From contig NZ_VVIP01000020.1 in the NCBI RefSeq assembly GCF_009650435.1, positions 31,827-95,826 of the forward strand: a DNA stretch of 64,000 nt. The letters are read 5' to 3'. This DNA comes from Foetidibacter luteolus. Its GTDB lineage: Bacteria > Bacteroidota > Bacteroidia > Chitinophagales > Chitinophagaceae. A program made the position numbers and the translations under genes. Position 1 is the stretch's first letter. Each line of letters begins with the position of its first letter. Below, piece after piece: positions 1-9,925 of the stretch. The notes under the pieces were generated by a model, which saw only the letters and a list, made by a program, of their open reading frames with translations, was not told the DNA's origin and searched no databases.

Positions 1-963
1 GCCGAAATTGAAAATGGTAAATACGGCCTGGTATTCAGCAGTGGCGTGGCTGCTACAGATGCTGTAATTAAGCTGCTGCAACCTGGCGATGAAGTGATTG
101 CAGGTAATGACATGTATGGCGGCACTTACCGGCTTTTTACAAAAGTATTTGAAAAATTCGGGATAAAGTTTAGCTATGTTAACATGCAGGACGTGGCCAA
201 TATAAATGCCGCTATTACTGCCAATACCAAACTTATATGGACGGAAACACCTACTAACCCTTTAATGAACATTACAGATATTGCAGCAACCGCTGAAATG
301 GCGAAAGCGAACAATGTATTGTTGTGTGTAGATAATACGTTCGCATCTCCCTACCTGCAAAACCCGCTTGACCTTGGCGCCGACATAGTAATGCATTCCG
401 CTACCAAATACCTGGGCGGCCATAGTGATGTTATACAAGGCAGCCTGGTAATAAATGACAGTGCATTGAGAGATCAATTGTATTTTATTCAGAAAAGCTG
501 TGGCGCCGTGCCCGGACCGCAGGATTGTTTCCTGGTGCTGCGGGGTATTAAAACATTGCATGTACGCATGCAAAGGCATTGTGAAAACGGTGAAACAATA
601 GCGCATTTTCTGCGCAGCCACCCAAAAGTAGCCAAAGTGTACTGGTGCGGTTTTGAAGACCACCCGGGTTATGCTATTGCCAGAAAACAAATGCGGGGCT
701 TTGGCGGCATGATGAGTTTTGAGTTGAAAGACGACAGCAAAGAAGCAGCGGAAAAACTTTTGTCATCAACCCGGCTGTTTGCACTGGCTGAAAGCCTTGG
801 TGGTGTGGAATCCTTAATTAACCATCCGGCTACTATGACACATGCTTCCATACCAAGAGAGGAAAGAATTAAAAACGGCCTCAGTGACTCGCTTATAAGA
901 TTGAGTGTTGGTATTGAAGATGCGGAAGATTTGATGGAAGACCTGCAACAGGCATTGGGATAA
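1..963 (+). CDS. Cys/Met-metabolism PLP-dependent enzyme (cystathionine gamma-synthase/beta-lyase type), 5' truncated
   Basis: The reading frame is open from the first base, so the N-terminus lies outside the window; about 320 residues remain. The motif [12 protein letters not shown] carries the lysine expected to bind pyridoxal phosphate, and [13 protein letters not shown] plus the [10 protein letters not shown] stretch are typical of the transsulfuration family. These enzymes interconvert cysteine, homocysteine and methionine precursors through cystathionine in the cytoplasm. The C-terminal part ([20 protein letters not shown], then [10 protein letters not shown]) is complete and ends in TAA. 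Whether it is a gamma-synthase, a gamma-lyase or a beta-lyase cannot be told from the visible residues. A strong hairpin follows the stop codon. Confidence 0.9.
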   Translation, partial: AEIENGKYGLVFSSGVAATDAVIKLLQPGDEVIAGNDMYGGTYRLFTKVFEKFGIKFSYVNMQDVANINAAITANTKLIWTETPTNPLMNITDIAATAEMAKANNVLLCVDNTFASPYLQNPLDLGADIVMHSATKYLGGHSDVIQGSLVINDSALRDQLYFIQKSCGAVPGPQDCFLVLRGIKTLHVRMQRHCENGETIAHFLRSHPKVAKVYWCGFEDHPGYAIARKQMRGFGGMMSFELKDDSKEAAEKLLSSTRLFALAESLGGVESLINHPATMTHASIPREERIKNGLSDSLIRLSVGIEDAEDLMEDLQQALG

Positions 964-981
964 TTATTCTTCTTACAATAC

Positions 982-1022
982 GATAAACAATAAAGCCGCT
1001 TACTGCGGCTTTATTGTTTATC
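982..1022. terminator. Bidirectional intrinsic terminator
   Basis: An 18-bp perfect inverted repeat (982-999 with 1005-1022) has a 5-base loop. It is A-rich on one flank and T-rich on the other, and lies between two convergent genes. Confidence 0.85.
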
Positions 1023-1043
1023 AAAAGAAAACACCTGTTATGT

Positions 1044-1661
1044 TTAACCAATTATATTTTTCTTCTTAAGGTCTTTTACAATGGTTTTTGCGTACTCATC
1101 GGCCAGCACCCTGGTAGATGATGGGTCGAAAGATTGTGATTGTGCAGAGTACAGCAACTTGTTGTTATCTATGTTATACAGGTTGGTTTCAAAATAATAG
1201 TTGGTGTTGGTTTCGTAGTAACCCGGCTGGTAAACCCGTGGGTAGTAATAGGAATAGTAACCCCAAAACCTGCGGTAGGGATAAGGGTTGTAAGCCATAT
1301 TGCCAGGCACATAGTTTCTTTCTTTGCTTTTATCAAGAAGCGTAATGGTTACCACGCCGTCAATACCACTGTTGCGCAGCATTTTAAGCGCTTTATCTTC
1401 ACTCATGTTGCCAAATGATTTTGGCCCGTAGGCGTTAAAAGATGTTACTGCATCATAGCCGTAAGCCCGCAGATCCTCTGCAAGCTGCTCTTCCATCTGC
1501 ATGCGTGTGTTCCTGTCTTTGTCATTAAATAAACCCAGCACCAATATCTTTTTTAGGGCAGGTTTTTCAGTATTGTCGCTCCAGCTATCGGTAACTTTTG
1601 TGCTGCTGCACCCTGCCAGCGAAAGAAGGGCAGGTAATGCAAGTATGATTAGCTTTTTCAT
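1044..1661 (-). CDS. Conserved outer-membrane or periplasmic lipoprotein
   Basis: 205 residues beginning with a lipoprotein signal (MKKLIILALPALLSLAGC, lipobox LAGC). The mature part has an alpha/beta region (KKILVLGLFNDKDRNTRMQ...DGVVTITLLD), then a Tyr/Pro-rich stretch around residues 120-155 (PYPYRRFWGYYSYYYPRVY). It ends in a short region that mentions no catalytic motif I recognise. The overall plan resembles DUF4136-like Bacteroidota lipoproteins, but that assignment is only a suggestion. It is divergent from the RND exporter at 1843 and shares a 181-bp upstream region with it. Confidence 0.8.
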   Translation of the reverse strand: MKKLIILALPALLSLAGCSSTKVTDSWSDNTEKPALKKILVLGLFNDKDRNTRMQMEEQLAEDLRAYGYDAVTSFNAYGPKSFGNMSEDKALKMLRNSGIDGVVTITLLDKSKERNYVPGNMAYNPYPYRRFWGYYSYYYPRVYQPGYYETNTNYYFETNLYNIDNNKLLYSAQSQSFDPSSTRVLADEYAKTIVKDLKKKNIIG

Positions 1662-1842
1662 AATGGTTATTTTTTATTTATGCTACTTTGGATGGTAACG
1701 GGTTTTTAAAGATTAACCGGCATAAACAGTTAACAATACTTTTAACGGCAACGGTGGTTAAGAAAAGGCGGTTAAAACAGGGATGAGGCCTGCGTTTCAA
1801 TATAATCCTTTTCTTTGCAGGCATTATCAATTTCAACTACAC

Positions 1843-4197
1843 ATGTGGTATAGCTTAGGCAGATTTATATTACGTTACCGTCTTCCATTGTTATTTGCGC
1901 TTATTATTATTACAGCTTTTATGGCGTTTAAGGCTGCTAAAGTGCAGTTGAGTTATGAGTTTGCCAGAACCATTCCTACAGATAATGCCAAATACATAGC
2001 CTACCAGGATTTTAAGGCAAAGTTTGGCGATGACGGCGGTACACTGGTAGCGGGCATACAGGCAAAAGACTTATACACTGTAGAAAAATTTAACAAGTAC
2101 GCTCAACTGCATAAGGATTTAAAAACTGTAAAGGGCGTTGAAGAAATACTCAGCATACCCGAAGCAGTTACACTGGTTAAAGACGATTCAACTGAAAAAC
2201 TGTTACCCAAACGTATTTTTAATTATCCCTATACCAGCCAGCAATCACTCGACAGTGCAAAGGCTGAATTTGAAAACCTCCCTTTCTATAATGGCAGGTT
2301 GTATAACCTGAAAACAAATACCTACCTAATGGCCGTAAGGGTTAACCGGGATATGGCTAACAGTAAATACCGTACTATTTTAATAGATGATATTGCCAGA
2401 GAGGTAAAAAAATTTGAGCAGGGTACCGGCCTGCAGGTTCACCTTAGTGGTTTGCCATACATAAGAACAACCGTAAGCGATAAAATAAAAAAAGAGCTTA
2501 ACTGGTTTTTGATTGGTTCGCTGGTGTTATCAGCTATAACGCTGCTTATCTTTTTCCGCTCCATCAGCGCCATGATTATGAGCCTGCTGGTGGTAGGCAT
2601 GGGCGTGGTTTGGAGTGTAGCGACTATTGTGCTATTTGACTACAAGATATCCCTGCTTACAGCATTAATTCCACCGCTGATTGTAGTAATAGGCATACCC
2701 AACTGTATTTATTTTTTAAACAAGTACCACAGCACGTATAAGGAAACCGGGGATAAAGAAAAAGCCCTTGTAACCATGATTGGGCGTATGGGTATTGTAA
2801 CGCTGTTTTGTAATATAGCCGCGGCTATCGGCTTTGCTGTATTTTCTTTTACCCGCAGCGCTATTTTAAAAGAGTTTGGCGTAGTATCAGGTATTAATAT
2901 CATGGCGCTGTTTTTTATATCTCTCATTTTTATTCCTGTATGCTTAAGCTACCTGCCACCACCAAAAAAACGCCATGTAAAATACCTGGATAGTAAAATT
3001 ATACACCTGCTGCTGGCCAAAATAGAGCGCTGGGCTTTCCTGCACAGCAAATGGGTGTACGGTATTTCAGCACTAATTACTGTTGTAGCCATTATAGGTA
3101 TGTTCAGGATAAAAAGCGAGGGTTTTGTAGTAGACGACCTGCCTAAAACTGATAAAATATACACCGACCTTAAATGGTTTGAAGAAAATTTTGACGGTGT
3201 AATGCCGCTGGAAATTGTGGTGGATACAAAGCGAAAGAATGGTTTGCTAAAATCCCTGCAGCCTATCGAAAGAATTGACGAGTTTTCAAAGTATATAGCA
3301 GACCGGCCTGAAACCGCAGCCCCGTTATCGTTTGTAGAAGGCCTGAAATTTGCCAAACAGGCTTATTACGATGGCGATAGTGTTAACTATGTTACCCCAA
3401 CAGAGTTTGATGTGCCATTGATGAAAAATTACCTGAAAGGTGGCGGTACAGATAATGACTCATCTACAAGTGCTGCCACAAAAAATACCACTTTCAGCAA
3501 GCTGCTGAATACTTTTATGGACAGCAGCAAACAAATGGCCCGCATCAGCGTAAATATGAAAGATATTGGCAGCGCCAAACTACCAGGCTTGCTCAGCGAT
3601 TTTGAAAAAGAGGCCAACAAAATATTCGACAGCTCCAAATACAATATCACTTTTACCGGTGGCAGTGTAACTTTCCTGGAAGGCTCCTCCTTTATTATCA
3701 ACGGGCTTAAAGAAAGCATCATGTGGGCCTTCCTGCTTATAACACTATGCATGCTTTATTTATTCCGTTCCTTTAGAATATTACTTTGTTCCCTCATTCC
3801 CAACCTTATACCGTTGGTAGTTACAGCCGGTGTTATGGGCTGGGTGGGTATAGCCCTAAAGCCATCAACCGTTCTGGTGTTTAGTGTGGCGTTGGGTATA
3901 GCCATAGATGTTACCATACGGTTCCTGGTCAATTACAAGCAGGAGCTGCCCATGCACAGCAACCACGTAAAGCACACTTTAATACAAACCATCCATCACA
4001 CAGGCCTTAGCATCATTTATACATCACTGGTGCTAATAGCAGGGTTTATCATATTTTGCATCAGCGAGTTTGGCGGCACAAAAGCGCTTGGCTGGCTTAC
4101 ATCGCTAACATTGGTTACCGGTACCATTACCAACCTTGTTTTACTGCCCGTATTAATTTACTCATTGGCCAAAAAAACAGCATCGGGAAAGGAATAA
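1843..4197 (+). CDS. RND/MMPL-family exporter with sterol-sensing-type membrane domain
   Basis: About 784 residues with the duplicated plan of RND transporters: one TM helix at the N-terminus (LPLLFALIIITAFMAF), a large periplasmic loop, five to six TM helices around residues 215-380, then a second helix-loop-helix bundle. The second bundle includes SVALGIAIDVTIRFLVNYKQE, a helix 4 with charged residues suited to proton coupling. The frame is open 60 bases further upstream to 1783. That extension contains a T-rich TTTTCTTTGC stretch like a -7 element and encodes an unconvincing leader, so I choose the ATG at 1843. The family moves lipids or hydrophobic compounds from the inner membrane; the substrate here is unknown. 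No membrane-fusion or outer-membrane partner lies nearby. Confidence 0.85.
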   Translation: MWYSLGRFILRYRLPLLFALIIITAFMAFKAAKVQLSYEFARTIPTDNAKYIAYQDFKAKFGDDGGTLVAGIQAKDLYTVEKFNKYAQLHKDLKTVKGVEEILSIPEAVTLVKDDSTEKLLPKRIFNYPYTSQQSLDSAKAEFENLPFYNGRLYNLKTNTYLMAVRVNRDMANSKYRTILIDDIAREVKKFEQGTGLQVHLSGLPYIRTTVSDKIKKELNWFLIGSLVLSAITLLIFFRSISAMIMSLLVVGMGVVWSVATIVLFDYKISLLTALIPPLIVVIGIPNCIYFLNKYHSTYKETGDKEKALVTMIGRMGIVTLFCNIAAAIGFAVFSFTRSAILKEFGVVSGINIMALFFISLIFIPVCLSYLPPPKKRHVKYLDSKIIHLLLAKIERWAFLHSKWVYGISALITVVAIIGMFRIKSEGFVVDDLPKTDKIYTDLKWFEENFDGVMPLEIVVDTKRKNGLLKSLQPIERIDEFSKYIADRPETAAPLSFVEGLKFAKQAYYDGDSVNYVTPTEFDVPLMKNYLKGGGTDNDSSTSAATKNTTFSKLLNTFMDSSKQMARISVNMKDIGSAKLPGLLSDFEKEANKIFDSSKYNITFTGGSVTFLEGSSFIINGLKESIMWAFLLITLCMLYLFRSFRILLCSLIPNLIPLVVTAGVMGWVGIALKPSTVLVFSVALGIAIDVTIRFLVNYKQELPMHSNHVKHTLIQTIHHTGLSIIYTSLVLIAGFIIFCISEFGGTKALGWLTSLTLVTGTITNLVLLPVLIYSLAKKTASGKE

Positions 4198-4265
4198 TCT
4201 TCTGTTGCCTGATTCAGCATTTCGGTTGTGCAATCATCAATCATTATACCAGCGACGGTACGTTG

Positions 4266-4494
4266 TGGCATCGCCTGTTGCGTCGCAATCCGTTCATCGT
4301 CCGGATTCTCTGTGGCATCTTTTCAGCCCCTGGTAGATAACATTTCTGGCACCGGAGGTGGCAGAAACAGATGTTGCTGATGTCAGCCTGTTTGAAAAGA
4401 AACATTTGGTAAAGCCGGAGGTAGTTTGCACCGGAAACTGGAGCCGCCCATTGATCCGGACGATGAACGGATTGCGACGCAAGGGACGATGCCA
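4266..4494. repeat. Composite inverted repeat built from two TTGCGACGCAA-family copies
   Basis: Arms at 4266-4306 and 4454-4494 are near-perfect reverse complements, about 41 bases each, with cores TTGCGTCGCAA and TTGCGACGCAA. They are separated by about 147 bases. The spacer holds a further hairpin (4343-4368, TTTCTGGCACCGG / GGTGGCAGAAAC). It lies between convergent genes and has no convincing ORF. Confidence 0.8.
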
Positions 4495-4560
4495 TGAAAC
4501 AATTAGCTGGTATCTAAAAAATCCGGTTAGAAAAAACTGCACATAGGGTAGTATCTAATA

Positions 4561-4593
4561 AAAATGCCCAGGCTTTTAAAACCCGGGCATTTT
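4561..4593. terminator. Intrinsic terminator, convergent genes
   Basis: The stem AAAATGCCC (4561-4569) pairs with GGGCATTTT (4585-4593). It directly follows the 3' end of the lytic transglycosylase gene and is A/T-flanked on both sides. Confidence 0.75.
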
Positions 4594-4610
4594 CTATGGA
4601 TAATTGGCTT

Positions 4611-5672
4611 TTACTTAAGTGAAATAGGCGCCATCAGCATTTGCACGCTTTCCTGTAAAATTTGTTGTTTTTTAGATTTAAACAACTCCATATTTTCCGA
4701 TGGAAGGCGGAGTTCTACTTTACGTCCTTCAGCCATCATCCTGTCGAAGTAAGGATTAAGGTCGTTAAACTCCAAAACATCCATCTGCACATTTTTAGAA
4801 ATTACGACTGAGTTGTACCTGCCGCTTACGGTAATGGTTTCAGTACCAGTGTTGCCGGCAGCAAGTGCTGTGGTGTCTGTCTGCTGCATCATATCTGCAA
4901 TAGCAGCTTTATGTTCTTCGGTTTCTTTGGCCGTCATGGTTGTCCAGCCGCCGCCACCTTCAAAAAGATAATGCGTAGCTATAAACTTTTTTACGTGGTT
5001 CCTGGTTTGCAGCGGTAGGTATTTCTGCAATTTCCAAAAATCATCTGTACCGGCGGCCCTTATGCTCTGCTTCATGCGCCCCACGCCACAGTTATATGCG
5101 GCTACCACCAACAGCCAGTCGCCAAATTCAAAATACAGTTCTTTTAGTAGTTTAGCAGCAACCCTGGTGCTAAGGGCAATGTCTTTGCGCTGGTCGTGCT
5201 TGCCGGTTGTTAAGCCAAATCTTTTGGCTTCGTCCCGCATTAATTGCCAGGCACCTACCGCCCCGGCACTGGAAACAAGGCCGGGCTTTAGGTTGCTTTC
5301 AACAACAGATATATATTTCAGCTCCACCGGAAGGCTGTTGGCCGCTAAAATTTTGTCGTAAAGCTCCAGTTGTTTTTTACCCCATACCTTCATTTTTTCA
5401 AGGTCGTACCTGTTTTTATCAAGATAAGCCTCTACAAATTCTTCAGCTTTGGGGTTTAACTGAAATTGATAAGATGCTTCAGTGGCATCGTAACTGGATA
5501 AAAGGCTTTTAAAGCTTTTTGATTTGGAGGCAGTGGTATCGTTTCTTTTTGTTTTTTCTCCTGTATAATCTTTTCCTTCGTAGGTAAAAGACATAATAGA
5601 AGCCACAAATAAGGCAAACAGGGCAAAAGAAAACGAAGACTTAATTTTTTCTATAGGTAACCGGTGCCACAT
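4611..5672 (-). CDS. Membrane-associated lytic murein transglycosylase (SLT domain)
   Basis: 353 residues with an N-terminal membrane or signal segment (SFSFALFALFVASIM). The lysozyme-like SLT domain covers about residues 105-240. It contains the catalytic glutamate context ISVVESNLKPGLVSSAGAVGAWQLM and the motif VAAYNCGVGR. This enzyme family cleaves the MurNAc-GlcNAc bond of peptidoglycan, forming 1,6-anhydro ends, in the periplasm. After the catalytic domain a shorter segment (residues ~275-335, NSVVISKNVQMDVLEFNDLNPYFD) looks like a degenerate LysM peptidoglycan-binding motif. The gene is monocistronic in appearance, with gatA upstream across a 116-base gap. Confidence 0.9.
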   Translation of the reverse strand: MWHRLPIEKIKSSFSFALFALFVASIMSFTYEGKDYTGEKTKRNDTTASKSKSFKSLLSSYDATEASYQFQLNPKAEEFVEAYLDKNRYDLEKMKVWGKKQLELYDKILAANSLPVELKYISVVESNLKPGLVSSAGAVGAWQLMRDEAKRFGLTTGKHDQRKDIALSTRVAAKLLKELYFEFGDWLLVVAAYNCGVGRMKQSIRAAGTDDFWKLQKYLPLQTRNHVKKFIATHYLFEGGGGWTTMTAKETEEHKAAIADMMQQTDTTALAAGNTGTETITVSGRYNSVVISKNVQMDVLEFNDLNPYFDRMMAEGRKVELRLPSENMELFKSKKQQILQESVQMLMAPISLK

Positions 5673-5788
5673 AAATGTTGTCCCTTTTTAACGGTTAAAC
5701 AATTTGGTTGATGGCGTCGAGTTGAAATTTTGACCGGTGAAAACTTTTCAGAGCTATTGACTTACAGTATCTTAGGTAGAGTAACCCG

Positions 5789-7225
5789 CTATTCTGAAAT
5801 ACGCAGCCGCATAAAATCTTTTGACAAGTGCAGCAAATTTTCCTCATCGAAATGAGAGGTCATCACCTGAATACCAAAATTCATGCCGTTAGAATGTGTA
5901 AACAATGGAAGAGAGATGGCAGGTATGCCTACCAGGTTGGCAAAAACGGTATAAATATCTGCCAGGAACATCTCAATAGGGTCATTACTTTTTTCACCGA
6001 TTTTAAATGCGGGGGTAGGAACGGTAGGGGAGATGATGGCATCAAAATCTTTGAATATAGCGGTTGTTTTATCCAGTAATAGTTTTCTAACCTGTTGGGC
6101 CTTAGTAAAATAGGCGTCAAAATAGCCCGCACTAAGTACAAATGTACCTAACAGTATGCGCCGTTTTACTTCTTTGCCAAAGCCTTCACTGCGGTTATTT
6201 TTATAAAAATCAGCCAGGGTTGGAGCATTCTTAGCAGAACGGTGGCCATATTTTACGCCATCAAACCTGGACAGATTGCTGGATGCTTCAGCCGTAGTTA
6301 AAATATAGTAGGTAGATACGATGTAGTCAAGATATTCAAAATCAATCGGTTGTACATCATAGCCCTCGGTTGTTAATTTCTGCAAAAAACTTTCTGTTTG
6401 CGCTTTAATTTCCGGGTCAAGTCCTGGATGAGAAAGGGCTTCTTTAAAATAAGCGATTTTTTTTGCGGGAGCTGTATTTTGCTGAAGGTAAGGCATTACA
6501 GGCTTGTGACTGGATGTGCTATCGTAGTCATCCTGGCCCGCTATTACTTCCAATACGGTGGCTGCATCTTCTACCGAAGAAGCGAATATGCCAATCTGGT
6601 CAAACGAAGAGGCGTAAGCGATTAACCCATAACGGGACACCCGCCCATACGTAGGTTTGAGCCCTATAATTCCACAAAAGTCCGCCGGCTGGCGTACAGA
6701 GCCGCCGGTATCGCTGCCCAGGCTAACCATGCAAAGTCCTGCCTGTACAGACACCGCCGAACCTCCGGAGGAGCCTCCCGGCACACGGCTGTTGTCTTTA
6801 GCGTTTAAAACGTTGCCAAAAGCCGAGTTTTCGTTGCTGCTGCCCATGGCAAATTCATCACAGTTTTGCCTGCCGATGATAATGGCATCTTCGGCCAGCA
6901 GCCGCTCAACGGCGGTTGCATTGTATATCGAGGTAAAACCTTCCAGTATTTTTGAAGCTGCTGAAACTTTGTGGCCTTTGTAGCAAATCACATCTTTTAT
7001 ACCTACAACTACGCCATGCAGCTTACCTACAGGTACACCAGCCTTTCTCTTTGTGTCCAGTTGGCGTGCCCTTTCCAGCGCCTCTTCTGCATAAATTTCA
7101 AGAAAAGCATTCAGGTGGGTGTTGTCGGTAATTTTGTGCAGGAAATATTGAACGGCCTCTTCGCAGGTGGCCTGGTTAGATGCTAATAACTGGAAATATT
7201 GCTGAATGCCCCGGAAGGTAAACAA
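5789..7225 (-). CDS. gatA: Glutamyl-tRNA(Gln) amidotransferase subunit A
   Basis: 478 residues of the amidase-signature family. The catalytic triad region is visible: the lysine in GVVVGIKDVICYKG, and the two serines in the Gly/Ser-rich PGGSSGGSAVSVQAG ... GSDTGGSVRQPADFCG segment. GatA releases ammonia from glutamine, and GatB uses it to turn Glu-tRNA(Gln) into Gln-tRNA(Gln). No gatB or gatC is adjacent, as is common in Bacteroidota. The only workable start is TTG at 7225-7223, followed by FTFRGIQQYFQ; there is no in-frame ATG before the conserved domain. Confidence 0.93.
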   Translation of the reverse strand: MFTFRGIQQYFQLLASNQATCEEAVQYFLHKITDNTHLNAFLEIYAEEALERARQLDTKRKAGVPVGKLHGVVVGIKDVICYKGHKVSAASKILEGFTSIYNATAVERLLAEDAIIIGRQNCDEFAMGSSNENSAFGNVLNAKDNSRVPGGSSGGSAVSVQAGLCMVSLGSDTGGSVRQPADFCGIIGLKPTYGRVSRYGLIAYASSFDQIGIFASSVEDAATVLEVIAGQDDYDSTSSHKPVMPYLQQNTAPAKKIAYFKEALSHPGLDPEIKAQTESFLQKLTTEGYDVQPIDFEYLDYIVSTYYILTTAEASSNLSRFDGVKYGHRSAKNAPTLADFYKNNRSEGFGKEVKRRILLGTFVLSAGYFDAYFTKAQQVRKLLLDKTTAIFKDFDAIISPTVPTPAFKIGEKSNDPIEMFLADIYTVFANLVGIPAISLPLFTHSNGMNFGIQVMTSHFDEENLLHLSKDFMRLRISE

Positions 7226-7262
7226 AGGATGTAGCGTAGTTTTTGGTAACTTAAAATAAAAT

Positions 7263-7321
7263 AAAACCTGCCAGGTTTTTTACCGGAGCAACATTTATTG
7301 CTGCCATAAAACCTGCAAGGT
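7263..7321. repeat. Two AAAACCTGCnAGGTTTT palindromes
   Basis: Two copies of a short near-palindrome (AAAACCTGCCAGGTTTTT at 7263-7280, AAAACCTGCAAGGTTA at 7308-7323) lie between gatA and tatA. They could form small hairpins after tatA. Confidence 0.5.
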
Positions 7322-7347
7322 TAGTGGTGCTTACTTTTAAGAAGAAA

Positions 7348-7563
7348 TTAGTTCTGAGCTGTGGTGGATGCAGAAGCAGCAGGCTGCTTGTCTTTTTCAT
7401 TCATACCTTCTTCCAGTTCTTTCTTCACGTTGTTTTTGGCGTCGTTAAACTCACGTATTCCGCGACCCAGGCCCTTCATAAACTCAGGAATTTTACGGCC
7501 ACCAAACAGCACAAGTACTACTACAGCAATCAAAAGAATTTCCTGAAAACCTAAATTACCCAT
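7348..7563 (-). CDS. tatA: Twin-arginine translocase subunit TatA
   Basis: 71 residues: an N-terminal TM helix ([15 protein letters not shown]), the FGxxKIPEF hinge, an amphipathic helix ([16 protein letters not shown]) and a charged tail. TatA oligomers form the conduit for folded proteins in the inner membrane. No tatC is adjacent. A perfect -7 element lies 27 bases upstream of the ATG. Confidence 0.93.
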   Translation of the reverse strand: MGNLGFQEILLIAVVVLVLFGGRKIPEFMKGLGRGIREFNDAKNNVKKELEEGMNEKDKQPAASASTTAQN

Positions 7564-7589
7564 TGTAAAAAAAATTTGAGGATGAAGGT

Positions 7590-7597
7590 CAAAGTTA
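7590..7597 (-). promoter_or_regulatory. -7 promoter element of tatA
   Basis: TAACTTTG read on the minus strand is an exact match to the Bacteroidota consensus TAnnTTTG. The expected start of transcription is about 20 bases before the tatA ATG. Confidence 0.6.
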
Positions 7598-7634
7598 GAG
7601 GAAAAATAAACATCTAAAGTTAACGTGAAAATAA

Positions 7635-7662
7635 AAAAGCGGAAGGACTGTCTTCCGCTTTT
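7635..7662 (-). terminator. Terminator of rplS
   Basis: An 11-bp perfect stem AAAAGCGGAAG / CTTCCGCTTTT with a 6-base loop lies 20 bases after the rplS stop codon, with a T-run on the minus strand. Confidence 0.85.
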
Positions 7663-7682
7663 GGCTAATAAGGTATGCTGAA

Positions 7683-8033
7683 TTAGAAGCGTTTTTCCTT
7701 AATCCTGGCGCTTTTACCGCTGCGTTCACGCAGGTAAAACAGTTTCGCACGACGTACTTTACCTACTTTATTCAGTATTACAGAGTCAATGTTGGGAGAA
7801 AAGAAAGGAAATACCCTTTCTACACCCACGCCGTCTGATATTTTACGTACTGTAAAAGTAGCTGTGGCACCTGTTCCCTGGATTTTTAAAACATCTCCGC
7901 GGAAGCTCTGGATACGCTCTTTACCGCCTTCAATAATTTTATAGTTAACAGAAACGTTATCGCCTGCTTTAAACTTAGGAAATTCTTTCTTAGCTGTTAA
8001 TTGCTCATGCACAAATTGAACTGCTGCGTTCAT
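7683..8033 (-). CDS. rplS: Large ribosomal subunit protein bL19
   Basis: 116 residues, the usual bL19 length. Hallmarks are [56 protein letters not shown] and the basic tail [22 protein letters not shown]. bL19 sits at the 30S-50S interface. A perfect -7 element and a terminator bracket the gene, so it is probably transcribed alone. Confidence 0.97.
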   Translation of the reverse strand: MNAAVQFVHEQLTAKKEFPKFKAGDNVSVNYKIIEGGKERIQSFRGDVLKIQGTGATATFTVRKISDGVGVERVFPFFSPNIDSVILNKVGKVRRAKLFYLRERSGKSARIKEKRF

Positions 8034-8053
8034 GGCTTAAAATTTAAGGACGG

Positions 8054-8061
8054 CAAAGGTA
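8054..8061 (-). promoter_or_regulatory. -7 promoter element of rplS
   Basis: TACCTTTG on the minus strand matches TAnnTTTG exactly, 21 bases upstream of the rplS ATG. This predicts a short leader of about 14 bases. Confidence 0.6.
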
Positions 8062-8137
8062 ACTGTATGAGGTATAAATTCCAAATAACAATCTCCTTAT
8101 TTTCCAAATGATGCTAATATTAGGTGCTGAAAAAATG

Positions 8138-8172
8138 AAAAGCGGATTTCTCATTTTGAGAAACCCGCTTTT
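8138..8172 (-). terminator. Terminator of rny
   Basis: The stem AAAAGCGGATTTCTC / GAGAAACCCGCTTTT has one mismatch and lies 15 bases past the rny stop codon. Confidence 0.8.
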
Positions 8173-8186
8173 AGTTTGAATATTAT

Positions 8187-9752
8187 TTATCGTGCTACGT
8201 TTACGGCCCTCTTTTCCCTTATCACCGTTACTTTAATCTGGCCGGGGTAGGTCATTTCGGTTTGTATTTTTTGGGCAATCTCAAAACTTAGTTTATCACT
8301 GTCTGCATCTGTTACCTTTTCGGCCTCAACAATTACCCTTAACTCACGGCCAGCCTGTATCGCATAAGCTTTTTCCACACCCTGGTAACCAATAGCCAGG
8401 TTTTCCAGGTCTTTAATGCGTTGCAGGTATTGCTGCATAATTTCACGCCTTGCACCGGGCCGGGCACCGCTTATGGCATCGCAGGCCTGCACAATAGGGG
8501 AGATTACGTATTGCATTTCCATTTCATCGTGGTGGGCGCCAATAGCGTTTACTACGGCTGGGTTTTCCCCGTATTTTTCCGCCAGCTTAGCGCCCAGCAG
8601 GGCATGGCTTAGTTCTGTTTCTTCATCTGGCACCTTGCCTATATCGTGCAGCAGGCCGGCCCTCTTGGCCAGTTTAGGGTTAAGCCCTAATTCGGCAGCC
8701 ATCATGCCACAAATATTGGCAACTTCACGGCTGTGCATCAGCAGGTTTTGACCGTAAGAAGAGCGGAAGCGCATTTTGCCTACAATCCGCACCAGTTCTT
8801 TGTGTAAGCCATGGATACCCAGCTCTATAACAGTGCGTTCACCAATTTCCATTACCTGTTCTTCCAATTGCTTACGGGTTTTCTCCACCACTTCTTCAAT
8901 ACGTGCGGGGTGTATGCGGCCATCGGCAACAAGGCGCTGCAGAGAGAGGCGGGCTATTTCCCTGCGCAGGGGATCGAAAGAGGATAGTACTATGGCTTCA
9001 GGCGTATCATCTACAATCAGGTCTACACCGGTAGCAGCCTCAATAGCGCGGATATTACGGCCCTCACGGCCAATAATCTGGCCCTTAATTTCATCTGTTT
9101 CCAGGTTAAATACAGTTACCGTGTTTTCTATAGTTTGTTCCGCGGCGGTACGCTGTATAGACTGAATAATGATTTTTCTTGCCTCTTTATTGGCTTTCTG
9201 TTTGGCATCTTCCACAATTTCCTGCTGCAAGGTAAGCGCCTGTGTTTGCGCCTCATGCTTAAGGCTTTCAATCAACTGGGCTTTGGCCTCTTCAGCAGTA
9301 AGAGCGGCAATTTTTTCCAGGCGGCGTATATGCTCTTCCTGGTGTTTCTCCAGTTCTGTGCGCTTCTGGTTAACTACTTCAATCTGGCGGTTCAGATTTT
9401 CTTTAATGGCTTCGTTTTCTTTAATTTGTTTGTCTAACGATGCCTCTTTTTGGTTAATGGTAATTTCTTTTTGCCTTGCACGGTTTTCAGCTTCACTTAT
9501 TTTCCGGTTTTTTTCAAGAACTTCTTTGTCATGTTCTGCTTTAAGCTGTACAAATCTTTCTTTGGCCTCTAATTGTTTTTCTTTTTTAATTGTTTCCGCT
9601 CTTAATTCTGCTTCCTTCAGCAGGGTTTGAGCCTGCTGTTCCGCCTCTTCCACTTGTTTTTTGGTGTCTTTGGCAAAAATAAATTTACCCGCTATGATAC
9701 CCGCTGCCAGTGCAATTGCACCAACTATAATGGTTAATACTGATTGGTCCAT
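8187..9752 (-). CDS. rny: Ribonuclease Y
   Basis: 521 residues with the full RNase Y plan. An N-terminal TM helix ([22 protein letters not shown]) is followed by a long Lys/Glu/Gln-rich coiled coil (about 30-200), a KH RNA-binding domain ([21 protein letters not shown]) and an HD phosphohydrolase domain with the metal-binding [11 protein letters not shown] near residue 365. It is a membrane-anchored endoribonuclease that starts mRNA decay. A TATCTTCG sequence on the minus strand (9833-9840) is a plausible -7 element, giving a leader of about 75 bases. Confidence 0.95.
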   Translation of the reverse strand: MDQSVLTIIVGAIALAAGIIAGKFIFAKDTKKQVEEAEQQAQTLLKEAELRAETIKKEKQLEAKERFVQLKAEHDKEVLEKNRKISEAENRARQKEITINQKEASLDKQIKENEAIKENLNRQIEVVNQKRTELEKHQEEHIRRLEKIAALTAEEAKAQLIESLKHEAQTQALTLQQEIVEDAKQKANKEARKIIIQSIQRTAAEQTIENTVTVFNLETDEIKGQIIGREGRNIRAIEAATGVDLIVDDTPEAIVLSSFDPLRREIARLSLQRLVADGRIHPARIEEVVEKTRKQLEEQVMEIGERTVIELGIHGLHKELVRIVGKMRFRSSYGQNLLMHSREVANICGMMAAELGLNPKLAKRAGLLHDIGKVPDEETELSHALLGAKLAEKYGENPAVVNAIGAHHDEMEMQYVISPIVQACDAISGARPGARREIMQQYLQRIKDLENLAIGYQGVEKAYAIQAGRELRVIVEAEKVTDADSDKLSFEIAQKIQTEMTYPGQIKVTVIREKRAVNVAR

Positions 9753-9925
9753 GCTTATGGATTTTTGTTTGATTCATAATCGTATTTCCTGTCTCGAATC
9801 TCATTGACGAAGATGAGCAAGCGATAAGTGTGCGAAGATAATTAAAGCAACGTAATATAAATCTGCTCCTATAAGTTTCTATAATAATGTATGGACAGGA
9901 GATTATAAACCAATGAAGGTTTTTA

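Noticed and set aside
1729..1746. Another Pho box (GTTAACA-N4-TTTTAAC) between the 1044 lipoprotein and the RND exporter
   Set aside because: Only one imperfect pair is present, the spacing to the likely promoter is too long, and TTAAC is common in AT-rich spacers.
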